A stretch of DNA of 64,000 bases from an uncultured Rhodopila sp. Lineage in GTDB: Bacteria > Pseudomonadota > Alphaproteobacteria > Acetobacterales > Acetobacteraceae. The notes beneath the pieces are model-generated. The model had not been told where the DNA came from. It saw only the letters and a list, made by a program, of their open reading frames with translations, and did no database searches. Shown here piece after piece: positions 10,194 to 19,204 of this stretch (within the stretch, counting starts at the first letter, position 1; every line of letters starts with the position of its first letter). The translations under genes and the position numbers were made by a program. The stretch lies in the NCBI RefSeq assembly GCF_903944925.1, contig NZ_CAJATU010000101.1, forward strand, positions 36,381 through 100,380, given 5' to 3'.

Positions 10194-11543
10194 ATGCACC
10201 TCGTTTCCGCGGCTCAGAATCAGGAAGACATTATGCTGTGGCGTGCGCTACGCCATGTGGCAGACGGTTTTTATATCGATGTTGGAGCGGCCGATCCGAT
10301 CGAGTATTCCGTTACGCGAATTTTCTACGAACGGGACTGGAGCGGCATCAATCTTGAGCCGAATCCGTCCTATTTCGCAGCTCTCGAAAAGGAGCGGCCG
10401 CGCGACATCAACCTTTGTCTCGGCGCGGGTCGCGCCGCGGGGCAACTCATGTTCTACGAGATGGACGGTGGTGGACTTTCAACCTTTGATCCCGGAATAG
10501 CAGCTATGCATCGGGCCGAGGGCCGGGTGTTAGCCGAGCGGCCAGTCGAAACTCTTCCGCTGGCTGATATCTGCCGTCGGTATCGCCCGGCGGGGCCCAT
10601 CCATTTTCTTAAGATAGACGTCGAGGGATCTGAGGGCGATGTGCTGGCGGGTGCCGACTTTGCTAAGTTCCGGCCATGGATAGTGTTGGTAGAGGCCACG
10701 TTGCCGGGATCTCAGGTGGATTCGTATCAGGCATGGGAACCGCTATTGATACAGCATGAATACAGTTTTATTTGGTTCGATGGGTTAAACCGCTTTTATA
10801 TTTCCGACGAGATGAAAACCGAATTGGAAAGGCATTTTAAGGTGCCACCTAACGTATTTGATGGCTTCGAATCTACCGCCTCGTTGTGGTTTCGTGCCAA
10901 GCAGGCCGAGGCGGGTCTTGCCGATGCCAATGCGCGACGTGAGGCGATCTGCCGGGCGCTCGAGATCGCTGAACAGAGTCTTCAGACATGCCAGGCCAAT
11001 CTGGCTCGCACCAAGCGGCGTGCGGAGCTGAGCGATACAAGGCTGACTCACCTGCGAGCCAATCTGGACCGCGCAGAGCAGCGTGCACAGCTAAGTGAGG
11101 CGCAGGTGGCTGATTTGCTGGCCAGCACGTCCTGGCGCGTAACCGCACCGATCCGAATGTTCAGTCGGCCGCTTTCACGTCTAGCCAGGAGTACTTACGG
11201 TTTAGTCACACGGTATGCGTCTCTTGCGGGTGATTTGTCAGGCAAGCAAATTGTCCGCACTCTCTTTCATCGCAGTACCCGACGATTACTACAGTTGCCG
11301 GGGGGGCGGCGGGTGTCCAGGCTCATTTACAAGGTGGCGCCCCGTCCTGTGGAATGGTTGGCGCTGCGTTACCGTGCCTATGATCAACGCGATGCAATGG
11401 ATTTCGTCAGTGCAGGGCGCGGGCTGTCCAAGTACCATAGATCCGTAAACCTGTCCGAGGCGAGCATCTTCCAAGACCTTAGCGAAGACGAGGGCCGCCT
11501 ATACCGTCAAATCGACGCCTTGGGTCTAACGCTCAAGGGCTGA
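10194..11543 (+). CDS. FkbM-family SAM methyltransferase with C-terminal coiled coil
   Basis: 449 residues. The first ~230 are a typical FkbM domain: YIDVGAADPIEYSVTR (SAM site), NLEPNPSYFAAL, then FLKIDVEGSEGDVL, the hallmark DVEGxE motif. Residues about 235-310 form a heptad-rich coiled coil (repeated RAEL/RAQLSEAQ), and the remaining ~140 residues have no recognised domain. FkbM enzymes O-methylate sugars and often cap or decorate surface polysaccharides; the coiled coil could act as a length ruler, as in O-antigen capping proteins. It lies between rmd and a triple glycosyltransferase. Base composition is somewhat more AT-rich than its neighbours. Confidence 0.85.
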   Translation: MHLVSAAQNQEDIMLWRALRHVADGFYIDVGAADPIEYSVTRIFYERDWSGINLEPNPSYFAALEKERPRDINLCLGAGRAAGQLMFYEMDGGGLSTFDPGIAAMHRAEGRVLAERPVETLPLADICRRYRPAGPIHFLKIDVEGSEGDVLAGADFAKFRPWIVLVEATLPGSQVDSYQAWEPLLIQHEYSFIWFDGLNRFYISDEMKTELERHFKVPPNVFDGFESTASLWFRAKQAEAGLADANARREAICRALEIAEQSLQTCQANLARTKRRAELSDTRLTHLRANLDRAEQRAQLSEAQVADLLASTSWRVTAPIRMFSRPLSRLARSTYGLVTRYASLAGDLSGKQIVRTLFHRSTRRLLQLPGGRRVSRLIYKVAPRPVEWLALRYRAYDQRDAMDFVSAGRGLSKYHRSVNLSEASIFQDLSEDEGRLYRQIDALGLTLKG

Positions 11544-11585
11544 CGCGGCCAACGGATCAACTCGTATGCGGGACTGAAAGAGCAC

Positions 11586-14500
11586 ATGCGCCTTGTTATC
11601 GACATGCAAGCTGCTCAAGGGAGCAACCGCACCCGAGGCATAGGTCGCTACGCCCGCGAGCTTGCACTGGAAATGGCCACCAAGTCCCGGGGCCATGACG
11701 TTATCATTGCTCTCAACGGTACTTTGCCGGAGACGGCGGAGGACCTGATCGACAGGTTTGCGAGTATCCTGCCGCGCCGGCAAATCCGCGTCTGGCATCC
11801 CCCGACAGGCACGGCGGCACTGCTGAACGCGCCCTCACGGAGTTTCGCAGAGAGCTTGCGGGCGCAATTCCTTGCCTCTCTGCAGCCGGACCTTGTGCAT
11901 GTATGCAGCCTGTTCGAAGGTTTAGGCGATGACATCATCACCTTACTGCCACCACGGCTGCAGCGGCTGCCTGTCTTGGCCACGTGCTATGATCTGATTC
12001 CTCTCATCCGCCATCATGAATATTTTGGCGCGTCAGGGGCGCTCCGGCATGGCATGCAATGGTACTACCGTTGCGTGCAAGAGATGGCGATGTCCGATGG
12101 TCTGCTCGCCATTTCGGAATCCAGCCGCAGTGAGGCCATCTGCCATCTCCCGTTCTCGCAGGATCTCGTTTTCAACGTGCAGGCCGGCGTCAATCCCGAG
12201 TTCCGACCTGCGGTGCTATCGAAAGAGGCGCGTGCGGGGTTGCTGAAGCGGTACGGATTGCGGGACTCGTTCGTGCTGTTTCTCGGTGCCGGCGACATCC
12301 GCAAGAATGAGGCCGGATTGGTCGCCGGTTATGCGAAACTACCATATTCATTGCGAGAACACCATCAATTGGCGATTGTCGGTCGAACCGACGAGACGGC
12401 ACTGCTGCAAATCGCAACAAACTTGGGGATATCTTCCGATAGTGTCGTTATCATTCCTTTTGTCGAGGAGGGGGACCTCAACGGCTTGTATTCGGCATGC
12501 TCGGTGTTTGTCTTCCCGTCCTTTCACGAAGGCTTCGGTCTTCCTGCCGCCGAGGCCATGGCCTGCGGCGCTCCCGTCATTGCCAGCAACACCAGCAGCC
12601 TGCCGGAAGTAATCGGACGCTCGGATGCCACCTTTGACCCCGGTGATCCGGCCGCCATCGCTACATGCATCCGCAAGGTGCTGGAAAGTCCCGCCTTCCG
12701 CGCCGAGCTGGCAGCATATGGTCCGGTGCAGGCCAAACGCTTTACCTGGCCATCGAGCGCCGCTCGAGCGTGGGATGCCCTTGAGCAAATTCACGCCAAC
12801 CGGATGCAGGGCAACCATCGCCATGCTGGCAGCATGCTGTCGCCGCGCCCGCGCCTGGCCTTTGTTTCACCGATGCCGCCGCAAGCCACCGGCATCGCGG
12901 ACTATAGTTGCGACCTGCTACCCAGCCTGGCGCGGCATTACGACATCACAGTGGTGAGTGAGAACGAGATTGCCAACATCAGATTGCAAGCCGCCTTCCC
13001 AAGATTGGATCCCGCCAGTTTTTTACAGGAAGCAAACCGTTTTGACAGAGTATTATATCAGATCGGCAACTCCTCCTTTCATCGGTTTCAAATCGAGGAT
13101 CTCCTGCCGCGTTGCCCCGGCGTTATAGTGCTGCACGATGCGTTTCTGTCCGACTACATGAACTGGAGGGCGCATGAAGCGGGGCGGCCGGACGATTTCC
13201 GTGTCGCACTCTGGCAGTCCCATGGCTATGAAGCGTTGCGCTACGAAGCCGAACATGGGCGCGAAGCCGCCCTCGCGCGCTATCCGTGCTGCCTGAAGGT
13301 GCTGAAGGCCGCGCTCGGGGTTATACAGCATTCGCAATACGGGGCGGAGATCTTGCGCCGCCACTTCGGTGATGCGGGGAGCCCGGACGTCGCAGTCGTT
13401 CCGCTGGTGCGAGCCTTCCGCGTCAGGCCGGGGAGGGCGGCGGCAAGAGCATCGCTCGGCTTATCTGCCGACGAATTCGTAGTATGTAGCTTTGGTATAG
13501 TAACGCCACAGAAGTGTCCCTCCCTGCTCGCCGAGGCCTGGTGCCGGACTGGACTCTCCGGGCGGCTGGTGTTTGTCGGTAACGTCAGATCCGATCTGCA
13601 GAATAAGATTGCCGATAAATCAGCCTGTATCGAAGCGACCGGACGGGTCACGCAGGAGATTTACGATGCCTGGCTGGCCGCCGCGGATGTGGCCATACAA
13701 TGGCGCACAGACTCACGCGGCGAGACCTCAGCCGCGATGGCGGATGCGTTGATTGCGGGAGTACCGCTTATCGTCAACCGGCACGGCGCAGCGGCGGAAC
13801 TCCCGGCGGCGGTTGCGCTGACTCTTCCGGATTTGGCCGATTCAGCCATGCTGGCCGAGGCGATTATCACCTTGCGTGACGACACCGCGAGTCGAGGCGC
13901 GTTTTCCGAAGCAGCGCGAGAATACGCCCGGGATGCTTTGTCGCCGGAAATCATTGCCCGCCGTTATCGTGATGCAATCGAGCTCGCGTATTCGACGCCT
14001 CTTCCCGCCAATATCGTACATCGTCTCGCCCCGGAAATCCGAGCTGCCGTGAGCGAGCCGGGTGGCCCGCTGGCCGTGTCCCAAGGCGTCGGGCGGAGTT
14101 TTCCGTCCACCTGGCGGCCCGGCGGCAGACCGCGCCTGCTGATCGACATGTCTGAACTGGCCCGCCGGGATTCGCTCTCCGGCATTCAGCGGGTGGTGCG
14201 CGAGATCGGCCGGCGCGTACTGGTAATGCCGCCGCCCGGCCGTCGGGGTGAGGCTGTACGGGCGCAGCAAGGACGGTTGCGGTATACGCACGAAGTGCCG
14301 CTGCGCATTCTTGGTCTCGCTCCGCTGGACCTGCCGGAGACCGCTTTGGATGCAGGCACCGGCGACGTGTTGCTCTGCGCGGATATCAATGCTGAGCTAA
14401 CGCCGGACGAATATCGGGAAATGCGGCGGTTGCGGCTGGCCGGCATGCGGATCGTGCCGATTATCTACGATCTTCTCCCGATGCGCCATCCGGAGCTGTT

Positions 14501-15281
14501 CCCCAAAGACATCGATCGGGTGGGCCAATGGTATTCGCGGATGCTGGGTATCGCCGATGCCGTCGCCTGCATCTCATATAACGTGGCTGAGGAACTGATG
14601 TCGTGGCTCGATGAGCACCCCGGGACGCGAACGTCGCCGCTTCCGATCGGTGCGTTCCACCTCGGTGCCGATTTTCCGGCCAACGAAAACGCTCCGGCTG
14701 TAGCGCCCGACGTGGCGGCAGCGCTGGCCAGTGCACGCCGCCGCCCCACCGTCATCATGAACGGCACGGTTGAGCCGCGAAAAGGCCATCCCCAGGTTCT
14801 GGCAGCCTTCAGGCGTCTTTGGCAGGAGAACCAGGAGATAGGCCTGACCATTGTTGGCAAGCTGGGATGGAAAATGGAGACATTCGCCGCCGACTTACGA
14901 CGCGAACCGCAGATGGGCGATCGGCTGCACTGGCTGACAACCTGCTCCGACGCCGAACTCGCCCAGCTCTATCGCCAGGGAGCTGGCCTGCTGATGGCGT
15001 CCAACCACGAGGGTTTCGGGCTGCCAATCGTCGAGGCGGCACTTGCGGGCCTCCCGGTTCTGGCACGCGACCTGCCGGTGTTCAGGGAAGTGGCCGGCGA
15101 GCACGCGCGATACTTCAGCGGCGCCGATCCTGATGCGCTGGCCCGGACGCTGAGCGCGTGGATGGCGGCGGGCTTCACGCCCGGTTCGGCCGGCATGAAC
15201 CCGCTCACGTGGGATGATAGCTATAAACAGCTTTGCGCGATTATTTTTGAGGAGCGTTATTACCGCATCTGGCGGCCATGA
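11586..15281 (+). CDS. Three-domain glycosyltransferase (GT4-GT4-GT4 fusion)
   Basis: 1231 residues made of three glycosyltransferase units in a row. Unit 1 (about 1-400) begins with a Gly-Arg-rich RTRGIGRYARELAL loop and has FHEGFGLPAAEAMACGAPVI. Unit 2 (about 420-800) begins RPRLAFVSPMPPQATGIADY and has a weaker donor motif around SRGETSAAMADALIAGVP. Unit 3 (about 855-1231) begins RPRLLIDMSELARRD and has NHEGFGLPIVEAALAGLPVL. Multi-domain mannosyl/rhamnosyl transferases such as WbdA-type enzymes build repeating units of O-polysaccharides; the gmd-rmd neighbours fit that. Unit 2 lacks the clean first Glu and may be weak or structural. Confidence 0.88.
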   Translation: MRLVIDMQAAQGSNRTRGIGRYARELALEMATKSRGHDVIIALNGTLPETAEDLIDRFASILPRRQIRVWHPPTGTAALLNAPSRSFAESLRAQFLASLQPDLVHVCSLFEGLGDDIITLLPPRLQRLPVLATCYDLIPLIRHHEYFGASGALRHGMQWYYRCVQEMAMSDGLLAISESSRSEAICHLPFSQDLVFNVQAGVNPEFRPAVLSKEARAGLLKRYGLRDSFVLFLGAGDIRKNEAGLVAGYAKLPYSLREHHQLAIVGRTDETALLQIATNLGISSDSVVIIPFVEEGDLNGLYSACSVFVFPSFHEGFGLPAAEAMACGAPVIASNTSSLPEVIGRSDATFDPGDPAAIATCIRKVLESPAFRAELAAYGPVQAKRFTWPSSAARAWDALEQIHANRMQGNHRHAGSMLSPRPRLAFVSPMPPQATGIADYSCDLLPSLARHYDITVVSENEIANIRLQAAFPRLDPASFLQEANRFDRVLYQIGNSSFHRFQIEDLLPRCPGVIVLHDAFLSDYMNWRAHEAGRPDDFRVALWQSHGYEALRYEAEHGREAALARYPCCLKVLKAALGVIQHSQYGAEILRRHFGDAGSPDVAVVPLVRAFRVRPGRAAARASLGLSADEFVVCSFGIVTPQKCPSLLAEAWCRTGLSGRLVFVGNVRSDLQNKIADKSACIEATGRVTQEIYDAWLAAADVAIQWRTDSRGETSAAMADALIAGVPLIVNRHGAAAELPAAVALTLPDLADSAMLAEAIITLRDDTASRGAFSEAAREYARDALSPEIIARRYRDAIELAYSTPLPANIVHRLAPEIRAAVSEPGGPLAVSQGVGRSFPSTWRPGGRPRLLIDMSELARRDSLSGIQRVVREIGRRVLVMPPPGRRGEAVRAQQGRLRYTHEVPLRILGLAPLDLPETALDAGTGDVLLCADINAELTPDEYREMRRLRLAGMRIVPIIYDLLPMRHPELFPKDIDRVGQWYSRMLGIADAVACISYNVAEELMSWLDEHPGTRTSPLPIGAFHLGADFPANENAPAVAPDVAAALASARRRPTVIMNGTVEPRKGHPQVLAAFRRLWQENQEIGLTIVGKLGWKMETFAADLRREPQMGDRLHWLTTCSDAELAQLYRQGAGLLMASNHEGFGLPIVEAALAGLPVLARDLPVFREVAGEHARYFSGADPDALARTLSAWMAAGFTPGSAGMNPLTWDDSYKQLCAIIFEERYYRIWRP

Positions 15282-15286
15282 AGCGA

Positions 15287-15320
15287 GAGCAGCGCCGGAC
15301 CACCATCCGGCCTACTGCTC
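15287..15320. terminator. Candidate bidirectional hairpin between converging genes
   Basis: Nested stem: GAGCAG (15287-15292) with CTGCTC (15315-15320), and inside it GCCGGA (15294-15299) with TCCGGC (15306-15311) around the loop CCACCA. It spans the junction of the triple glycosyltransferase and the stop of the secretion adaptor. No T-run follows, so it is only a possible terminator. Confidence 0.4.
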
Positions 15321-16640
15321 ACGCAGCGATTTGTGCCATGCCTCCAGCAGCGGCGAAACCAGGTAGCTCAGCACCGTGCGATCCTCCAGCGGCGCGATAA
15401 CCTCCGCGGGCATTCCGGCGCGCAGCCGGCCGCGCAACTCCTCGGGGATGCGCAGCTTGTTCACCAATACGATCCCGAGGTAGTACGCCTGGTGGGTGCT
15501 GTCGTCGATCAGCCTGTCCTCTGACACCGAATCGAGTTCGCCGAGCACGACCGGGGTCGATCGGGAATGAAACGACGGAAATCGTACCTCGACTTCTCTC
15601 GCCCGGTGGACGCGATCGATATCGACCGGTTGGAACTGTGCGTGCACAACCAGCTTTTCTTCTTCCGGGACGACCTCCATAAGCTGCTCCCCCGGCCGGA
15701 TGACCTGACCGACGGCATAGACTTTCAGATTCTGCACGGTGCCCGAAACCGGTGCCGTAATATCGATGCGATGACTGACGTCGCTGGTGACGGATACTTT
15801 TTCGCGTAAATCGGCTATGCGCTGACGCACCTCCAATATGGCATCCGCGGTTTCTTCCTGGAACTTATGGCGCAGCTCCTGGATTTCGAGCTGAGTCTCG
15901 CCGATGGAATTGTGCGACTTCGCCTGGTCTGCGATCAGCCGGCCGACTGTGCCCTTGAGACGCGCCCGCTCCCGTTCCTGCATCAGAACGCGGCCAACGG
16001 GAACCAGGTGCTCGGCCAGGAGCTGATGCAACCCGACCAGCTCCCGTTCGATAAAGACAACCTGGTCGCGCGTTGAACTTTCTTCGATGGCCAGGCCACT
16101 GATTTCGGTAAGAGACCCCCCAATCCGGGACTCCAGGACGCTGATCTGGCCATCCAGCGATCGGCGGCGATCCTGAAACGTCGCCGTTTGGTCCGCAATG
16201 GCATCCGCAACGATCCGATCGGTTGCGGCCGCCGCGATCTCCGGTGGCAGCGTGATTTCCGGCTTCTGGTCGCGCTCAGCCAGCAGTCGAGCCTCCTGCA
16301 TGATCGCCGCGGCCAACTGGTTCTTGACGGTAAGCATCGACGCCATGGCCTGCACGTCGCTCAGCCTCAGCACGACCTGCGCCTGTTCGACGTGCTGCCC
16401 TTCCTTGACGAAGACCGCGCCGACGATCCCGCCTTCGAGATGCTGGACCAGCTTGCGGTTGCTTTCGATCGCCACCATCGCCGGAGCCACAACCGCACTA
16501 TTGACCTTGGCGAAAGTAACCCAGCAACCGCCGACAACGAACGTCAGAAAAATGACCAGATAGCCGAAATAGGCCGGCCCCTGCCATTTGCCGGTGCTCG
16601 GCGTCATTACAATCGAGGCATTCACCCGGAGCTTTTCCAC
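15312..16640 (-). CDS. Type I secretion membrane fusion protein (HlyD/PrtE family)
   Basis: 442 residues from GTG 16640. One membrane helix at about 22-44, then the HlyD-family signature VAIESNRKLVQHLEGGIVGA with VKEGQHVEQAQVVLRLSD, a long helical hairpin (about 100-290), and a C-terminal barrel with DITAPVSGTVQNLKVYAVGQVIRPGEQLMEVVP split across the lipoyl half. It links the inner-membrane ABC exporter, encoded 5 bases upstream, to an outer-membrane TolC-like pore that is not here. It would export the DUF4214 protein encoded just beyond. Confidence 0.93.
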   Translation of the reverse strand: MEKLRVNASIVMTPSTGKWQGPAYFGYLVIFLTFVVGGCWVTFAKVNSAVVAPAMVAIESNRKLVQHLEGGIVGAVFVKEGQHVEQAQVVLRLSDVQAMASMLTVKNQLAAAIMQEARLLAERDQKPEITLPPEIAAAATDRIVADAIADQTATFQDRRRSLDGQISVLESRIGGSLTEISGLAIEESSTRDQVVFIERELVGLHQLLAEHLVPVGRVLMQERERARLKGTVGRLIADQAKSHNSIGETQLEIQELRHKFQEETADAILEVRQRIADLREKVSVTSDVSHRIDITAPVSGTVQNLKVYAVGQVIRPGEQLMEVVPEEEKLVVHAQFQPVDIDRVHRAREVEVRFPSFHSRSTPVVLGELDSVSEDRLIDDSTHQAYYLGIVLVNKLRIPEELRGRLRAGMPAEVIAPLEDRTVLSYLVSPLLEAWHKSLREQ

Positions 16641-16645
16641 CTGGT

Positions 16646-18439
16646 CTACGCCGTCACGCGTGCCGGGTTGCCGGGAGACTGGTTTGCCGGCGGCACGACC
16701 TTGGGGGTGGTGAGTTGACCAAGGATCTCATCGCGCGGCCCACAGGTCTGGACCGTGCCGCCAACCATGACCAGAATGCGGTCCGCCGTCGCGAGAATGC
16801 TGATTTTGTGCGTCACCAGCACGACTGTCGTGCCATGCGCCTTCAGCTCCTGCAGGGCATGGATCAGCGCTTCTTCGCCGGCCGAATCGAGGTTGGAGTT
16901 CGGCTCGTCGAGCACCACCAGGCTGGGACTGCCGAACAGGGCGCGCGCGAGAGCAACGCGCTGCCGCTGGCCGCCTGACAAAGCCTGGCCGCCATCGCCG
17001 ATCTGCGTGTTGTATCCTTCTTGTAACAGTTGGATCATCTCGTGGCATCCGGCGAGTTTGGCCGCGACGATCACCTGCGCCGACTCCGCCGGCTGAAAGC
17101 GGCTGATGTTCTGCGCCACCGAGCCGGAGAACAGCTCCACGTCCTGCGGCAGGTAGCCGATATGCGGTCCGAGATCCCGCACATCCCATTGCGACAGGTC
17201 GTACCCGTCGAGCCGCAGGGAACCGCTCTTGATCGGCCAGACCCCGACCAACACGCGGGCCAGGGTCGTCTTGCCGGCACCGCTGGGGCCGACGATGCAC
17301 AACATCTCGCCGGCCGGCAGCGCAAAGCTGAGGCCATGCAGGATCAGGGTCTGATTGCCCGGCGACGAGACGAAAATACCGTCCACCTTCAAATCGCCCG
17401 CCGGGCGCGGCAGCGACATCCGCGACGCGTTGGTGCCGGCGAGGTCGAAAAGCGACGTCAGGCGCTTGTAGGCCACGCGCGCCGCGACGAAACCCCGCCA
17501 GTTGCCGACCATCATTTCCATCGGCTGCAGGGCGCGGCCGATGAGGATGGAGCCGGCGATGATGGCGCCGGCCGAAATCTCGTTATTGATGCAGAGATAT
17601 CCGCCGGTGCCCAGAATGACAGTTTGAAGAAACAAGCGAAAGAACTTGGTAGCCGAGATCAGAACGCTGGCGCGGTCGCTGGCATTGGCCTGCCAGCCGA
17701 GGTGCTGCTGATGAACGCCGCTCCAGGTTATTTGCAGTGCATCCAGCATACCCATCGCCTGCAGCACTTCGGCATTGCGGAATATCGCGTTGGCGCGCTG
17801 CGCCGCGCGCACGTTGGCGATGGAGGCCTCGGTCAGGCCGTGTTTCGTCAGCAGCTCATTGGTCAGCGTCAGGCCGAATATAATCAGGCCGCCGACGATC
17901 GCGATCCAGCCGTACAGCGGATGCAGCAGGAATGAACCAAACACGAATACCGGAAACCACGGCACGTCGCAAAATGCGATCAGGCCCGGGCCCGTCATGA
18001 ATTCCCGCAGGGAATCAACGTCGCGCAGTCCCTGGGCCAGGCTTGCGTCCGGCTTGTTGAGGATGGCGCGATGCACCGCTTCGAACGTCACGCGGGCCAT
18101 TTTTTCATCGAACAGGATGCCGGCCCGCACCAGGATTCTGGCCCGAGCCATCTCCAGCAGTCCGTATGAAAGCAGCAGCACGCTGGCGATGACCGTCAGC
18201 GCGATCAGCGTACCCTCGCTGCGGCTGCTCAGCACGCGGTCATAGACCTGCAACATGTATAGCGGGCTGACGAACATCGCCAGATTGATGAAGAAACTGA
18301 ACACCATAACGCTGCTCAGAATGGGCAGCATGGCACGCAACCCCGCCTTCAGAGGTGCCGGTTCGGCGTCCGCGCCGCGTGACACGGTTCGGCTGTCAGC
18401 CACTGAGAGTGCCGCAATCCGGTCTGCGCGCGAATCCAA
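16646..18439 (-). CDS. Type I secretion ABC transporter (PrtD/RsaD family permease-ATPase)
   Basis: 597 residues: six transmembrane helices in the first ~330, then an ATPase with Walker A GPSGAGKTT (about 384-392), signature LSGGQRQRVALARALFG and Walker B LVVLDEPNSNLD. It lacks an N-terminal C39 peptidase, as expected for exporters of unprocessed C-terminal-signal substrates (PrtD, RsaD). An in-frame stop lies upstream, so the start is TTG 18439 or GTG at 18403; neither has a strong ribosome site. It forms a pair with the adaptor, and the likely cargo is the DUF4214 protein at 19205-21685. Confidence 0.92.
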   Translation of the reverse strand: MDSRADRIAALSVADSRTVSRGADAEPAPLKAGLRAMLPILSSVMVFSFFINLAMFVSPLYMLQVYDRVLSSRSEGTLIALTVIASVLLLSYGLLEMARARILVRAGILFDEKMARVTFEAVHRAILNKPDASLAQGLRDVDSLREFMTGPGLIAFCDVPWFPVFVFGSFLLHPLYGWIAIVGGLIIFGLTLTNELLTKHGLTEASIANVRAAQRANAIFRNAEVLQAMGMLDALQITWSGVHQQHLGWQANASDRASVLISATKFFRLFLQTVILGTGGYLCINNEISAGAIIAGSILIGRALQPMEMMVGNWRGFVAARVAYKRLTSLFDLAGTNASRMSLPRPAGDLKVDGIFVSSPGNQTLILHGLSFALPAGEMLCIVGPSGAGKTTLARVLVGVWPIKSGSLRLDGYDLSQWDVRDLGPHIGYLPQDVELFSGSVAQNISRFQPAESAQVIVAAKLAGCHEMIQLLQEGYNTQIGDGGQALSGGQRQRVALARALFGSPSLVVLDEPNSNLDSAGEEALIHALQELKAHGTTVVLVTHKISILATADRILVMVGGTVQTCGPRDEILGQLTTPKVVPPANQSPGNPARVTA

Positions 18440-19158
18440 CCGGTTGCGCCCACGGTGTGCAGGAAATCATGTACAGTATAATCCTGAACTGGCCAGACAT
18501 ATTGCATGAAGATTTCGATCTCCGCTAGCCCTTTGTCAAACCGGATCGTTGGGAAAGTCTTTATGGTGCTCTGATAGGGCTTTTCCATGCGTCGACTCTT
18601 ATCCGCCAATTCCGCTAATATTACGCACATTTAATGGACAAGCGTCCATGGTAACGATACCAGACCGTTCCAGGGAACTCGATTTATGTTCGGTCTTCGA
18701 AGCGACCAGAATGCATGATCGCGGTATTTGCGGCGGTCGAGCGGGAGTGGATTTTGCCGGCCGCCTCGGCCATCATTTGCCGGCCGTCCGCGCTGCATCG
18801 GCGGGGCCCTTACACCACCGGTCTGCCGATCCGATATCCCACCTGCGAAGCCGGGTCCGGTCGCCCGGCAGACCCGTCCGCTCGGCCAGGTTGTATCAGC
18901 CCATCTTGTGCGCCGGCCGCCGGGTGGGGTCAGGATCATGACGCCGCGCGTTGCAGGGGCCTTTCGTCAACGCGGCACCGGCAGCTCAGTCCACCCGACA
19001 ATAGACCGATTGTAGTGCCGAACATTTTCGTTGCCGGCGATGCCGCCGGAAAGGTTCGACAGCAACGGACAGTGAGCGGCCCCAGTCGAGCCTAGCACCG
19101 ACCGCCGCTGTGCTGACGTGGTGCTGGTAAATTTGTTCTCAGCTCTTGTACAAAGAAA
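18440..19158. other. Intergenic region upstream of the secretion operon, no convincing gene
   Basis: About 720 bases between the secretion ABC gene and the terminator of its presumed cargo gene. The part next to the ABC gene (18470-18660) is AT-richer and is the likely promoter region. A 79-codon frame (18588 down to 18349) overlaps the ABC start but has weak codon bias. The rest looks like decayed sequence with no recognisable domain. Confidence 0.4.
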
Positions 19159-19182
19159 GGTCCGCACCTTTCGGTGCGGACC
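19159..19182 (-). terminator. Rho-independent terminator of the DUF4214 gene
   Basis: A perfect 10-bp stem, GGTCCGCACC (19159-19168) and GGTGCGGACC (19173-19182), closes a TTTC loop; flanking AAA/TTT bases can extend it. On the minus strand it is followed by a T-rich stretch (TTTCTTTG). It lies 23 bases past the stop of the 19205-21685 gene, as expected for strong termination of a highly expressed secreted protein. Confidence 0.88.
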
Positions 19183-19204
19183 CCCTTTGGTTACGTGCGA
19201 TAGG

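Noticed and set aside
18349..18588. Possible 79-codon gene overlapping the start of the secretion ABC gene
   Set aside because: Codon bias is weak, no ribosome site is seen, and the frame overlaps a well-supported gene.
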